From Embleya sp049739465 (lineage in GTDB: Bacteria; Actinomycetota; Actinomycetes; Streptomycetales; Streptomycetaceae): a DNA stretch of 64,000 nt. This document shows positions 45,531 through 54,187 of this stretch, in pieces. Each line of letters begins with the position of its first letter. The stretch's first letter is position 1. The position numbers and the translations under genes were made by a program. Below the pieces are notes generated by a model. That model ran no database searches. It saw nothing but the letters and a program-made list of their open reading frames with translations, and was not told the DNA's origin. The stretch spans positions 124,001 to 188,000 of the forward strand of contig NZ_JBMHHY010000011.1 in assembly GCF_049739465.1 (NCBI RefSeq), in the 5' to 3' direction.

Positions 45531-47684
45531 ATGCACAATCGCCGTCGACTTGCCCCCCCGTCCTATCTCCCCGCCGAGGATCGTGCCTCGGCACCGGTCA
45601 CCGGCTGGACCCGGGAGCACTGGATCGCCACGGCCGACCGACTGTTGATCGGGCTGCAACCGCACACCAGTCCGCTCGGAGCGCGAATTTGCCCGCCGGG
45701 CCGGGGGAGCTGGTCGGGATCGGCCACCGACGGCTTGGAGGGGTTCGCCCGTGCGTTCCTCCTCGCCGCGTTTCGGTTGGCGGCTGCCGACCCGACCAAC
45801 CCCTCGCCCGGGAAAGGGCGTTCGACCCTCCCCGAGGCGCCGGGCACGGACCCGGCACGGCTTGCCGAGCGGTTCGCGCGCGGTCTGCTCGCCGGTACGG
45901 ATCGGGGCGGGCCCGAGGCGTGGCCGGAGATCACCGACGGGTCCCAGGAGATGGTCGAGGCGGCGAACCTCACGATCGCGCTGCACGAGTGCCGGCCGTG
46001 GGTCTGGGATCGGATCGGCGCCGACGGCCGTGAGCGGGTGATCGGGTGGCTCGGCGGCATCGTGGGACGGCGGCCCCGCGACAACAACCACGTGCTCTTC
46101 CAGGTGGTCGCCGAGGAGTTCCTGGCCTCGGTCGGCGCCGGCCACGACCGGGCCGAGATCGACGCCGGACTGGACCGGGTGGACGCCTGGTACACGGGCG
46201 ACGGCTGGTACACCGACGGGCCGCAGCTCCGCCTCGACCATCGGGTGGGCGACCGGGTCGAGTTCGCCGCCGACCCGGCCGCCGGCTACGACGCCGGGCG
46301 CCGCTTCGACCACTACAACGCGTGGGGCCTGCACCTGTACCCGCTGCTGTGGGCGCGGATCGCCGGCGCCGCCGGGCAGGAGCGCGCCCGCGTGTACCGG
46401 GCCCGACTGCACACCTTCCTGGGCCAGTACGTCCACCTCTTCGGCCGCGACGGCGCGCCGCTGCACCAGGGCCGTTCGCTCAGCTACCGGTTCGCCTGCC
46501 TGGCCCCGTACTGGCTCGGCGCGCTCGACGACGCGACGCCGCTGCGCCCGGGGCAGACCCGGCGACTGGCCTCCGGCGTGCTCGCCCACTTCGCCGGACG
46601 CGGAGTGCCGGACGCGGCGGGGCTGTTGCCGCTCGGCTGGTATCGGCGATTCGAACCGGGCACGCAGATCTACAGCTCGCCCGGCTCGCCCTACCTCGCC
46701 GCGCAGGGCTTCCTGGGCCTGCTGCTCCCAGCGCAGCACGCCGTGTGGAGCACGCCCGAGGAACGGCTGCCCGACGAGGGCACGGACGGTGTGACCGCAT
46801 TGCCCGCGCCCGGTTGGCTGGTCCACCGCACCGGCTCCGACGGGGTGGTGCGAGTGCTCAACCACGGGTCCTGCTACCTGGCCGCGCCCCCGGGCCGGGA
46901 ACGCGACGACCCCCACTACGCGAAGTTCGCCTACGCCACCTGCGTCGCCCCGCAAACCGGCCCGCAGGCGGCGGCGCTGCGCCTGGACAACCACCTTGCG
47001 CTGCTGACCCCCGACGGCGAGCCCACCCGCCGGGAGCGTATCCACCCGCTCGGCCTGACCGATCGTTGGGCCGCGTCGTGGCACCGCCCGTTGCCGCCGG
47101 AGGGGGCGGCAGCAGGGGCGGCAGCGGGGATGGCGGATCCGGGCCTGGCGCCGGTGGTCAGCGTGTCGGTGCTGTACGGGGCATGGGAGGTGCGGACACA
47201 CGGGGTGTACCTGCCGGCCGGGTGGGGCGTACGCGAGGGCGGTTACGCACCGGCGGCGGATGGTCCCGGCAACCCGGTGACCGGGGAGGTGACGCCGCGA
47301 CCGGCCGCGATCGTCCGAACCGGGGCCGGCCCGACGTGCGTCGTGCTGGGACTGTACGGCTGGACCGAGGCGGACGTGCGATTCACCTCCGGGGCCAACG
47401 CGTTCGGCCGGCACTCGGCCGTGCCGCTGCTGCGCCGGCCCGCGACCGACCCGGTGCCGGGGGCGGGGGCCGGAAACCGGCCGGCGGCGGTCTTCACGGT
47501 CCTGGTGAGCGCGGTGTTCCTGGCCGGCGGGCCGGTCGACGCGCACGCCGAGCAGGCCGCGATGGGTGTGACGGTGCGTGTGGAGGGGTCGGACGTCCTG
47601 CTCGGCGGCGTGGGCCTGCCGGACCGGGTGGTACGCCTGGTGCTGCCGTGGCGGGAGCCACACATTCCGGCCGGAAATGGGTGA
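45531..47684 (+). CDS. DUF2264 domain protein
   Basis: This 717-residue protein begins at an ATG preceded by GGAGGGCCGG. The N-terminal ~400 residues match DUF2264, an (alpha/alpha)-barrel-like family related to polysaccharide-active enzymes. Motifs are RDNNHVLFQVVAEEFLAS, YTGDGWYTDGPQLRLD, FDHYNAWGLHLYPLLWAR and FGRDGAPLHQGRSLSYRF. The rest is a beta-rich region (GSDGVVRVLNHG). Many members are predicted glycoside hydrolases or lyases, but the substrate is unknown. No signal peptide is visible. It is transcribed in the same direction as, and 146 bp before, the SDR gene, but may be independent of it. Confidence 0.85.
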   Translation: MHNRRRLAPPSYLPAEDRASAPVTGWTREHWIATADRLLIGLQPHTSPLGARICPPGRGSWSGSATDGLEGFARAFLLAAFRLAAADPTNPSPGKGRSTLPEAPGTDPARLAERFARGLLAGTDRGGPEAWPEITDGSQEMVEAANLTIALHECRPWVWDRIGADGRERVIGWLGGIVGRRPRDNNHVLFQVVAEEFLASVGAGHDRAEIDAGLDRVDAWYTGDGWYTDGPQLRLDHRVGDRVEFAADPAAGYDAGRRFDHYNAWGLHLYPLLWARIAGAAGQERARVYRARLHTFLGQYVHLFGRDGAPLHQGRSLSYRFACLAPYWLGALDDATPLRPGQTRRLASGVLAHFAGRGVPDAAGLLPLGWYRRFEPGTQIYSSPGSPYLAAQGFLGLLLPAQHAVWSTPEERLPDEGTDGVTALPAPGWLVHRTGSDGVVRVLNHGSCYLAAPPGRERDDPHYAKFAYATCVAPQTGPQAAALRLDNHLALLTPDGEPTRRERIHPLGLTDRWAASWHRPLPPEGAAAGAAAGMADPGLAPVVSVSVLYGAWEVRTHGVYLPAGWGVREGGYAPAADGPGNPVTGEVTPRPAAIVRTGAGPTCVVLGLYGWTEADVRFTSGANAFGRHSAVPLLRRPATDPVPGAGAGNRPAAVFTVLVSAVFLAGGPVDAHAEQAAMGVTVRVEGSDVLLGGVGLPDRVVRLVLPWREPHIPAGNG

Positions 47685-47830
47685 GTTGATTCCGTTTTAG
47701 CCGGTGGCAATGTGTCCGCAATACGCGTCCCGTACGCAACGAGTGTCACCGGATACTGACCACAGATCGGGTGCGCCACCCGCCGATCGACAGGCCGTAC
47801 GCACTGCCGGTGACGGCGGAGAGGACGGAC

Positions 47831-48673
47831 ATGGCCCGATCCGCCGAGTTCGACCCCGCACCCGAAATCCCGCCGCCCGCCCCGGGGCCCGGCCTCGCCG
47901 ACACCGTGTGTGTGGTCACCGGCGCCGCGTCCGGCATCGGCCGCGCCACGGCGCATGCGTTCGCCGCCGAGGGCGCGCATGTGCTGCTCGTGGACCGCGA
48001 CGTCGAGCTGTTGCGGCGCACCACGAAGGAGTTCGCCGGCGCGGTCACCGCCGTACCGGGCGACATCTCCCGCGCGGCCGACTGCCAGGCGGTCCGGCGG
48101 GCCGCCGAGGACGTGGGCGGCCCGGTCCGTTCCGTGGTCAACTGCGCGGCCACCTTCCTGGCCCGGGGGGTCGAGGCGATGGCCCACGACTGGGACATCG
48201 CCCTGGGCGTCAACGTCAAGGGCACCGCGCTGACCACCGCCGCACTGGTGCCGGCGTTGCGCGCGGCCGGCGGCGGATCCGTGGTCAACGTGGCCTCGGT
48301 GTCCGGGCACATCGCCCAGCCCGGGCAATGGACGTACAGCGCCACCAAGGGCGCGCTGTTGGCGCTGACCCGATGTCAGGCGCTCGACCTCGCCGACTTC
48401 GGCATCCGGGTCAACAGCGTCTCCCCGGGCGTGGTGTGGACCCCCGAGATCGACCGGATGACCGGCGGCGACCGGGCCCGCTGGGGACCGGTCCTGGGCG
48501 ACCACCACATGTTGCGCCGGGTCGGCGAACCCGAGGAGGTGGCCGCCGCGATCGTGTACCTGTGCGGCCCCGGGGCGGCCTTCGTCACCGGTGCGGACCT
48601 GCCGGTGGACGGTGGCTACCTGGCCATGGGCCACAGCCGCTCCGAACCCGAGACGCTGCCCGGACGGCGTTGA
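47831..48673 (+). CDS. SDR-family NAD(P)-dependent oxidoreductase
   Basis: This 280-residue short-chain dehydrogenase has TGAASGIG for cofactor binding. It has the catalytic Ser/Tyr/Lys set in NVASVSGHI and YSATKGAL. Other conserved parts are RVNSVSPGVVWTPEI and GADLPVDGGYLAMGHS. ATG at 47831 was chosen because GGCGGAGAGGAC precedes it. It could reduce or oxidise a sugar or nucleoside hydroxyl for the downstream operon. The stop lies inside a 15-bp tandem repeat, and the Ham1-like gene follows after 102 bp. Confidence 0.92.
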   Translation: MARSAEFDPAPEIPPPAPGPGLADTVCVVTGAASGIGRATAHAFAAEGAHVLLVDRDVELLRRTTKEFAGAVTAVPGDISRAADCQAVRRAAEDVGGPVRSVVNCAATFLARGVEAMAHDWDIALGVNVKGTALTTAALVPALRAAGGGSVVNVASVSGHIAQPGQWTYSATKGALLALTRCQALDLADFGIRVNSVSPGVVWTPEIDRMTGGDRARWGPVLGDHHMLRRVGEPEEVAAAIVYLCGPGAAFVTGADLPVDGGYLAMGHSRSEPETLPGRR

Positions 48674-48711
48674 CCCGGACGGCGTTGACCCGGGCGGCGT
48701 TGACCCGGACG
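48661..48711 (+). repeat. 15-bp tandem repeat spanning the SDR stop codon
   Basis: Three copies of CGGACGGCGTTGACC (one with a single mismatch) and a 6-bp partial copy. The first contains the SDR stop. Slippage would not alter the end of the protein but could change the spacing to the next gene. Confidence 0.8.
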
Positions 48712-48775
48712 ACCACGACGCTCGTACCGCCCGGCCCGGCCCACTTCGGACACTCACCTGTGGGAGGTAGTACGT

Positions 48776-49372
48776 ATGGTCTTGCGCGCCGTCCTGGCCA
48801 CCGCCAATCCCGACAAGGCCGCCGAGATCCTGGGCCTGCTCGGCGACGAACTCGACCTGGTACCAAGGCCCCGATGGCTCGCGGACACCCTCGAGGACGG
48901 CGACACCGTGGAGGCCAACGCCTACCTCAAGGCGGTGGCCGTGGCCAAGGCCACCGGACTGCCCGCCGTTGCCGACGACACCGTGCTCGAAGTGGACGCG
49001 CTCGGCGGCGCACCCGGCCTGTGCTCGGCGCGCTACGCCGGTCCGGACGCCGGCTACGCGCAGAACACCGCAAAGCTCCTGGCCGAGTTGACCGGCGTGC
49101 CGGCGGGGCGACGCAGTGCGCGGGTACGGACCGTGGCGCTGCTCGGCTACCCGGACGGTCGACGCGTGGTCGGCGAGGCGGTGGTACCCGGCGTGATCAC
49201 CGAACGCCCGCGCGGCGCGGGCGGGTTCGGCTACGACGCGGTGTTCGTGCCGAGCGAGGGCGACGGCCGCACGCTCGCCGAGATGAGCGCGGGGGAGAAG
49301 GCCCGGATCTTCTGCCGAGGACGGGCCTTTCGCGCCCTGGTCGGCCGCCTGGCGGCGGGCGAACACACTTGA
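48776..49372 (+). CDS. Ham1/RdgB-like non-canonical (d)NTP pyrophosphatase
   Basis: This 198-residue protein is of the Ham1/ITPase family. The start ATANPDKAAEI is the nucleotide-binding motif. VADDTVLEVDALGGAPGL contains the catalytic Asp region, followed by SARYAGPDAG. GGFGYDAVFVPSEGDGRTLAEMSAGEK is the C-terminal family signature. GGGAGG precedes the ATG. Housekeeping RdgB is normally encoded elsewhere with rph in actinomycetes, so this one is probably a specialised copy. Its role here may be to remove pyrophosphate from an unusual nucleotide. Confidence 0.92.
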   Translation: MVLRAVLATANPDKAAEILGLLGDELDLVPRPRWLADTLEDGDTVEANAYLKAVAVAKATGLPAVADDTVLEVDALGGAPGLCSARYAGPDAGYAQNTAKLLAELTGVPAGRRSARVRTVALLGYPDGRRVVGEAVVPGVITERPRGAGGFGYDAVFVPSEGDGRTLAEMSAGEKARIFCRGRAFRALVGRLAAGEHT

Positions 49373-51912
49373 GCCGGGCCGGAGCCGGAGCCGAAGCCGG
49401 GGCGCACGGCATCGGGATCGGGATCGGGATCGAGGTCGAGATCGGTGGGCATGCCACCGTGCTGCTTCGGGCCGCGGGGTTCACGCTGCTGTGCGATCCG
49501 CATTTCGGCGACGCCTATCGCGGCGGACTGCTGGGATTCGCCCCGGCGCGCCGCGTCGCGCCGGGGCGAATGGCCCGTCCGGACGCGGTCTGGATCTCGC
49601 ACTCGCACCGCGACCACTTCGACATCGCCTCGCTCGACCTGCTCGACCGTGCGCTGCCGGTGTTCCACCCCGACGACCCCCGGATCGGGCACACGCTGCG
49701 CCGGCTCGGGTTCACCCGGACCACGGTGGTCCGGGACTGGACGACGCTGACACCCCGGCCGGGCCTGGAGCTGATCTGGACCCCGTCGACGCTCGCGGTG
49801 CCGGAACACGGGCTGGCCGTACGGACGATGGATACCTTCGTCTGGCACCTGGTGGACAGCCTGGTCACCGACGTGTGGGTGGACCGGCTGCTCGGCGCCG
49901 GCCGTGGCCCGGACGTGCTGCTCGCCCCCGCGCAGCCGGTCCTGGAGACCCGGGGCGTGGACGGCGTGCCGCCGGGGGCGGACGCCGACTGGGCGGACGC
50001 GCTGACCACGCTGCTCGGTCGGGCCCGCCCGGCGTACGTGGTCCCGCTGCCCGAGGGCCAGTTCGGCCTGGGCGACGCGGCCTGGCTCAACGGCCACGCC
50101 TTCCCGATCACGCCGGCGGAGGTCGACGAGGTGTTGCGGAGGGACGACCCGGGCCGACGGGTGCTGCGGCCGAATCCCGGCGACCGGTTGACCGTGGGAC
50201 CGGGTCCGGTGGTATGGACACTGGCGGGCGCGGCGACGTGGGTCCGAGCCACCGGTGAGGGGCGCGACCGGGGCTTTCGGCCGGGGCACGGGATCGGGCC
50301 GCTCGTCTCCGCACTCCCGTCGCCGCACGTGGCGAACGCGGTGGATGCGGCGGATGCAGGGAACCCGGTGGACGTACGGAACGCGGTGAGCGCGGTGGCG
50401 GGTCTGGAGCGCCTGATCGACGGGCCCGATGGTCTGCGCGGCCCGCTTCCCGGCCTGGCGGAACTCGCCGCCGGCTTCGCCGGGCGGCTGCGCGACACCT
50501 CCTATCGCTTCGTCGTGGTCGACGCCGACGGCGCGATCGCCGCCGAACGGGCCGTACGGCTCCGGCCGGACGGAACCCTGGGGCCCGAACCCCCCACGCA
50601 GGCACCGGACATCGAGGTCGCGGTCACCGCCGCCGACCTGGCCGACCTGCTCGCCGCCCGCCTGGGCTACTCGGCCGCCCAGTACGGCGGCCGGCTGCGC
50701 GAGATCCGCCCCGGACCCGCCGCCGACCCCGAACCCGGGCCGATCGTCGTCGCCGGCCGACACGACCGGCCGGTGGCCCACCGCCCGGTACTCCTGTCCG
50801 GTATCGGACTGTTCGCCCTGCTGCTCCGGGCCCGACTCGGCGGCCCCCTGGCCGAGTTCGACGCCGAGATCGACGCGTGCGCCGAACGCCGTCCACTACG
50901 CCCGGTCGCCGCCGCGCGGGCCGCAGCCGTGCCCCCGACCCCCGACGTACGCCGGCCCGAGCACCCGGGCCCGGCGGTGGTGTGGGCACGCATCGCCGAC
51001 CGGCTGGCGCACGGGCAGGATCCGGCGGGGGCCTCGGGACCCCTGTCCGAGCATGAACCCGGCAGCTATGTGGGCGTTCTCGGGCGCGACCCCTGGCCGC
51101 GACCCGCCCCGCCGCCGCCCGGTGCGACCGGACTGCTCGTGCTGACCTGCCTGGTCGAGGCCCAACCGCACCTCGGCGGCGGGGTGCGGTTCCCCGCCGA
51201 CTCGTACCGGGCTCTGTTGGCCAACCTGATGGCCTCGCCGATCCGGCGTTGGCGGCCCATGGCGACACTTCCGGCCGGGATCTCCGTACCGCGTTGGCGG
51301 GCCGCCGCGCTGTTCCCCGTCTCGGTGCAGCGGCTGCGCCGGGACCTGGCACGGCGCGGCTGGGACGGCGAACTCCTGGACCCGATCCCCGAATCGCCCC
51401 CGGAATCCGGCCGGACCCCGCCGCCGCCGGAACGGCACTGGTGGCTCGGCGTACCACCACCCACCGGCCCGGAACACCCACCCCGCACCCTCGACGTCGT
51501 CGAGAGCCCTGGATGCCGGCTCGCCGGTTTGCTCCACGCCGCCGGACCGGGCCCGGAACGCACATATGCCGCACCGCTCGTCCCGACCCACACGCCCGAC
51601 CCTGATCGCGAACGGCCCCGATTCGAACCGGACTTCCTGCTCTGGGTCGGCGCCTCGACGCCGGCGGTCGAGCCCGGTGCCGCACGCTTCCCGCTCGGTC
51701 TGCTGCTGCGCGGTGAGGTGCGGTTCTCCTGGTTGCTCTCGCCGACCCGGACCGTTGCCCGGGCCGAACGGCCCGTCGACGCGGTCGCGTTCGCGGAACG
51801 TGTCGCCCTGCTTGCCCTCGCCGGACTCGGGCGCTCGACCGACCCCGCCCGTTCGCGGGCCCGGCTCCGTCCACCGCTCGTGCGGGCGGCCCGTCGATCA
51901 CCGGGAGAGTGA
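49369..51912 (+). CDS. Large metallo-beta-lactamase-fold protein (847 aa) with unknown C-terminal region
   Basis: The frame starts at a TTG that overlaps the Ham1 stop (TTGA), suggesting translational coupling; no better start is seen. The first ~280 residues form an MBL fold of the UlaG-like type. They have WISHSHRDHFD metal ligands, preceded by GGHATVLLRAAGFTLLCDPHFGD, with late residues in the PLPEGQFGLG region. From ~residue 290 to 847 no known family is recognised; SYRFVVVDADGAI and EPDFLLWVGAST are its more ordered segments. A short GIGIGIGIEVE tract near the start is encoded by hexamer repeats. Probably a phosphodiesterase or hydrolase in the pathway. Confidence 0.72.
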   Translation: MSRAGAGAEAGAHGIGIGIGIEVEIGGHATVLLRAAGFTLLCDPHFGDAYRGGLLGFAPARRVAPGRMARPDAVWISHSHRDHFDIASLDLLDRALPVFHPDDPRIGHTLRRLGFTRTTVVRDWTTLTPRPGLELIWTPSTLAVPEHGLAVRTMDTFVWHLVDSLVTDVWVDRLLGAGRGPDVLLAPAQPVLETRGVDGVPPGADADWADALTTLLGRARPAYVVPLPEGQFGLGDAAWLNGHAFPITPAEVDEVLRRDDPGRRVLRPNPGDRLTVGPGPVVWTLAGAATWVRATGEGRDRGFRPGHGIGPLVSALPSPHVANAVDAADAGNPVDVRNAVSAVAGLERLIDGPDGLRGPLPGLAELAAGFAGRLRDTSYRFVVVDADGAIAAERAVRLRPDGTLGPEPPTQAPDIEVAVTAADLADLLAARLGYSAAQYGGRLREIRPGPAADPEPGPIVVAGRHDRPVAHRPVLLSGIGLFALLLRARLGGPLAEFDAEIDACAERRPLRPVAAARAAAVPPTPDVRRPEHPGPAVVWARIADRLAHGQDPAGASGPLSEHEPGSYVGVLGRDPWPRPAPPPPGATGLLVLTCLVEAQPHLGGGVRFPADSYRALLANLMASPIRRWRPMATLPAGISVPRWRAAALFPVSVQRLRRDLARRGWDGELLDPIPESPPESGRTPPPPERHWWLGVPPPTGPEHPPRTLDVVESPGCRLAGLLHAAGPGPERTYAAPLVPTHTPDPDRERPRFEPDFLLWVGASTPAVEPGAARFPLGLLLRGEVRFSWLLSPTRTVARAERPVDAVAFAERVALLALAGLGRSTDPARSRARLRPPLVRAARRSPGE

Positions 51913-53108
51913 TGCTCACCGACCTGCCACCCGGACACCGCCCGGCGTTTCGCCGCGCCGCCTGCCTGGTCGTGGACCGAGGCCGACTCCTGCTCGCCGA
52001 GCCGGCCGAATCCGCCGACCACCGGCCCGGATCACCCCTCTCTCGGCTGCCCTCGGCCGTCGTCGCGCCCGGCCACACCGCACGCCGTGCCGCCGCCCGA
52101 GCCGCCGCGCGGGCCCTGGGTCGGCGGGTCGCCCCCGCGCAGTTGGCATACCTGGCCGAACTCCACGTTCCCCCCGACCCGGTGGCCGCGTACGACCTGC
52201 GGATCTTCCGGTACGACGCACCGGCCCGCGCCGACCACCCGCCACGCCACCGCTGGCTCGCCCTCGACCGCCTGGCCGATCCCGATCCCGACGCCGATGG
52301 CGCTGCCGGCCTCGGCCTCGGCCTCGACCCGGACACCCGGGCCTGGCTCCTCGCCGCGACCGCACGCCCGACGGACGCCCCCGACATCGCCGGGATCGAG
52401 GCCCGGGCCCGACGGCTCGTCGGCCCCCTCCCGGCCGCGTGGCATACCGAGACGCCGACCTCGATCGTCGTCCTGGGCCCACCCGCCGTCGGCAAGACCA
52501 CCCTGCTGAACCGCTACGCCGCGCAGACCCCGCACGTGGAACACGTCCGCGACATCATCCCCGTGTCGCGCGGCCCGGGTCGGGACAACCACCTCACCCG
52601 CTACCTGCGCGGCGACACCTCGTCCGCGTTCTTCTGCCAGATGGAAACCCTGCTGCTCAGAACCCTCCAACACCTGCGCACCGGCCGAACCCGCGTGCTG
52701 GACCAGGACGTACACAGCTCGCTGGCCTACGCGAAGGCGCTGCGCCTGAACGGCGACGTGAGCAGCCGGGAGTACGAGACCTACTACCGCTACCACCACC
52801 TGGTCGCCTCGGCGCTGCCCCCGCCGGCGGCCGTCGTGCACCTGACCGCCAGTACCGATGTGCTGATGCGTCGGATGCGCCGCCGCGACCGGGTCCTGGA
52901 ACGTACCTTCGCCCACTCCTACGTGGCCCTGGTCGCGCAGTGCTTCGAGGACGTCGCGGAGGAGTTGTCGGCGTCGGTGCCCGTGCACCACATCGACGCC
53001 TCCGCGCTGCGCCCCGACGAAGTCCTCGACCGATTCCGCCCCCTGGTCGCCGCCCGTACTCCGCTTCCCCCGATCCCCGCCACGCCTCCCGAGGAGTCGC
53101 CGTCATGA
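51912..53108 (+). CDS. Fused NUDIX-like and deoxynucleoside-kinase-like protein
   Basis: This is a 398-residue protein. Residues ~10-150 resemble a NUDIX hydrolase fold (AACLVVDRGRLLLAEP..., LSRLPSAVVAPGHTARRAAARAAAR) but the Nudix box is degenerate. Residues ~185-390 are a P-loop kinase of the deoxynucleoside/dNK type with VVLGPPAVGKTTLLNRY, DQDVHSSLAYAKALRLNG and YYRYHHLVASALPPP. VVHLTASTDVLMRRMRRRDRVLE completes the set. A GGGAGAG site precedes the ATG, which overlaps the MBL stop (TGATG). A nucleoside or nucleotide analogue is the likely substrate, but specificity is unknown. Confidence 0.8.
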   Translation: MLTDLPPGHRPAFRRAACLVVDRGRLLLAEPAESADHRPGSPLSRLPSAVVAPGHTARRAAARAAARALGRRVAPAQLAYLAELHVPPDPVAAYDLRIFRYDAPARADHPPRHRWLALDRLADPDPDADGAAGLGLGLDPDTRAWLLAATARPTDAPDIAGIEARARRLVGPLPAAWHTETPTSIVVLGPPAVGKTTLLNRYAAQTPHVEHVRDIIPVSRGPGRDNHLTRYLRGDTSSAFFCQMETLLLRTLQHLRTGRTRVLDQDVHSSLAYAKALRLNGDVSSREYETYYRYHHLVASALPPPAAVVHLTASTDVLMRRMRRRDRVLERTFAHSYVALVAQCFEDVAEELSASVPVHHIDASALRPDEVLDRFRPLVAARTPLPPIPATPPEESPS

Positions 53109-54139
53109 CCGCACCCCGCCCCGATTGGCGCAACCCGGGCCCGGCCCCCACCGAAGGTCCGCTCGTCGACACCTTCGGCCGGGTGGCCAGCGACGTGCGT
53201 ATCTCGGTCATCGACAAGTGCAACCTGCGCTGCACCTACTGCATGCCCGCCGAGGGGCTGCCCTGGCTGAGCAAGGACGCGATCCTCACCGTCGACGAGA
53301 TCGACCGACTCGCCACGCTCTTCCACCGGCTCGGCGTACGGGACTTCAAGATCACCGGCGGCGAGCCGACCGTGCGCCGCGAACTGCCCGAGATCGTCCG
53401 CCGGGTCTGCGCGCTGCCCGACGTCGACGTCTCGGTCACCACCAACGGCCTGCTGCTCGACCGCCTGGCCGCTCCGCTGCGCGCGGCCGGACTGCGCAGG
53501 ATCACCGTCTCGTGCGACTCGCTGCTGCGCCACCGCTACGCGGCGATGACCCGTCGGGACGCCTTCGACGCGTTGACCCGGGGGTTGTCGGCGGCCAAGG
53601 AGGCGGAGTTCGCCCTCGTCAAGATCAACTGCGTGGTGATCCGCGGCGAGAACGACGACGAGGCGGTGGCGTTCGCCCGACTCGCCCGGGACGGCGGCTT
53701 CGACGTGCGGTTCATCGAGTACATGCCGCTCGACGCGGAACAGGCCTGGGAGCGCGGCAAGGTGGTACCGGCAGAGGAGACCCGCGCGGCCGTCGCGGCG
53801 GCCTTCCCACTGGTCGCCGAAACGCAGGACTCGCCGCAGCCCGCGAGTGCCTACCGATTCGCCGACGGCGCGCCCGGCTCGATCGGGTTCATCCCCTCGG
53901 TGACCAACCCGTTCTGCGGCACCTGCAACCGGATGCGGGTCACCGCCGAAGGTTCCTTCCGGGTCTGCCTGTTCGCCCTGGAGGAGACCGACCTCAGGGC
54001 GGCGCTGCGCTCGGGCGCCGACGACGCCGAGCTCGAACGCCTGGTCCGCGAGGCGCTGTGGCGCAAGTGGCCCGGACACAAGATCAACCACCCGGACTTC
54101 GTCCGCCCCGCCCGCAGTATGTCGATGATCGGCGGCTGA
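53105..54139 (+). CDS. MoaA-type radical SAM enzyme (GTP 3',8-cyclase-like)
   Basis: This 344-residue radical SAM protein has the SAM cluster motif in DKCNLRCTYCMPAEG and FKITGGEPTVRRELPEIV. The C-terminal second cluster is NPFCGTCNRMRVTAEGSFRVCLF. The terminal SMSMIGG matches the essential Gly-Gly tail of MoaA. Differences from typical MoaA include GGEPT for GGEPL and SCDSLL for SLDTL. The ATG overlaps the kinase stop (ATGA). No other molybdopterin gene is adjacent. It could be a true MoaA or, as the context suggests, a paralogue acting on a purine nucleotide in secondary metabolism. Confidence 0.88.
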   Translation: MTAPRPDWRNPGPAPTEGPLVDTFGRVASDVRISVIDKCNLRCTYCMPAEGLPWLSKDAILTVDEIDRLATLFHRLGVRDFKITGGEPTVRRELPEIVRRVCALPDVDVSVTTNGLLLDRLAAPLRAAGLRRITVSCDSLLRHRYAAMTRRDAFDALTRGLSAAKEAEFALVKINCVVIRGENDDEAVAFARLARDGGFDVRFIEYMPLDAEQAWERGKVVPAEETRAAVAAAFPLVAETQDSPQPASAYRFADGAPGSIGFIPSVTNPFCGTCNRMRVTAEGSFRVCLFALEETDLRAALRSGADDAELERLVREALWRKWPGHKINHPDFVRPARSMSMIGG

Positions 54140-54187
54140 CCGGTACGGACGACCCGGGTGGAAGTAGAAGTGGAAGGGGAGACACAC

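Noticed and set aside
47704..49368. Plus-strand frame continuing upstream of the MBL protein through the SDR and Ham1 genes
   Set aside because: The SDR and Ham1 frames are clearly coding there, so the MBL frame can only begin near 49369.
53105..54139. Prokaryotic viperin (antiviral) identity for the radical SAM enzyme, suggested by the adjacent nucleotide kinase
   Set aside because: It has the MoaA second cluster and the Gly-Gly tail, and the cluster motif is MoaA-like rather than viperin-like.
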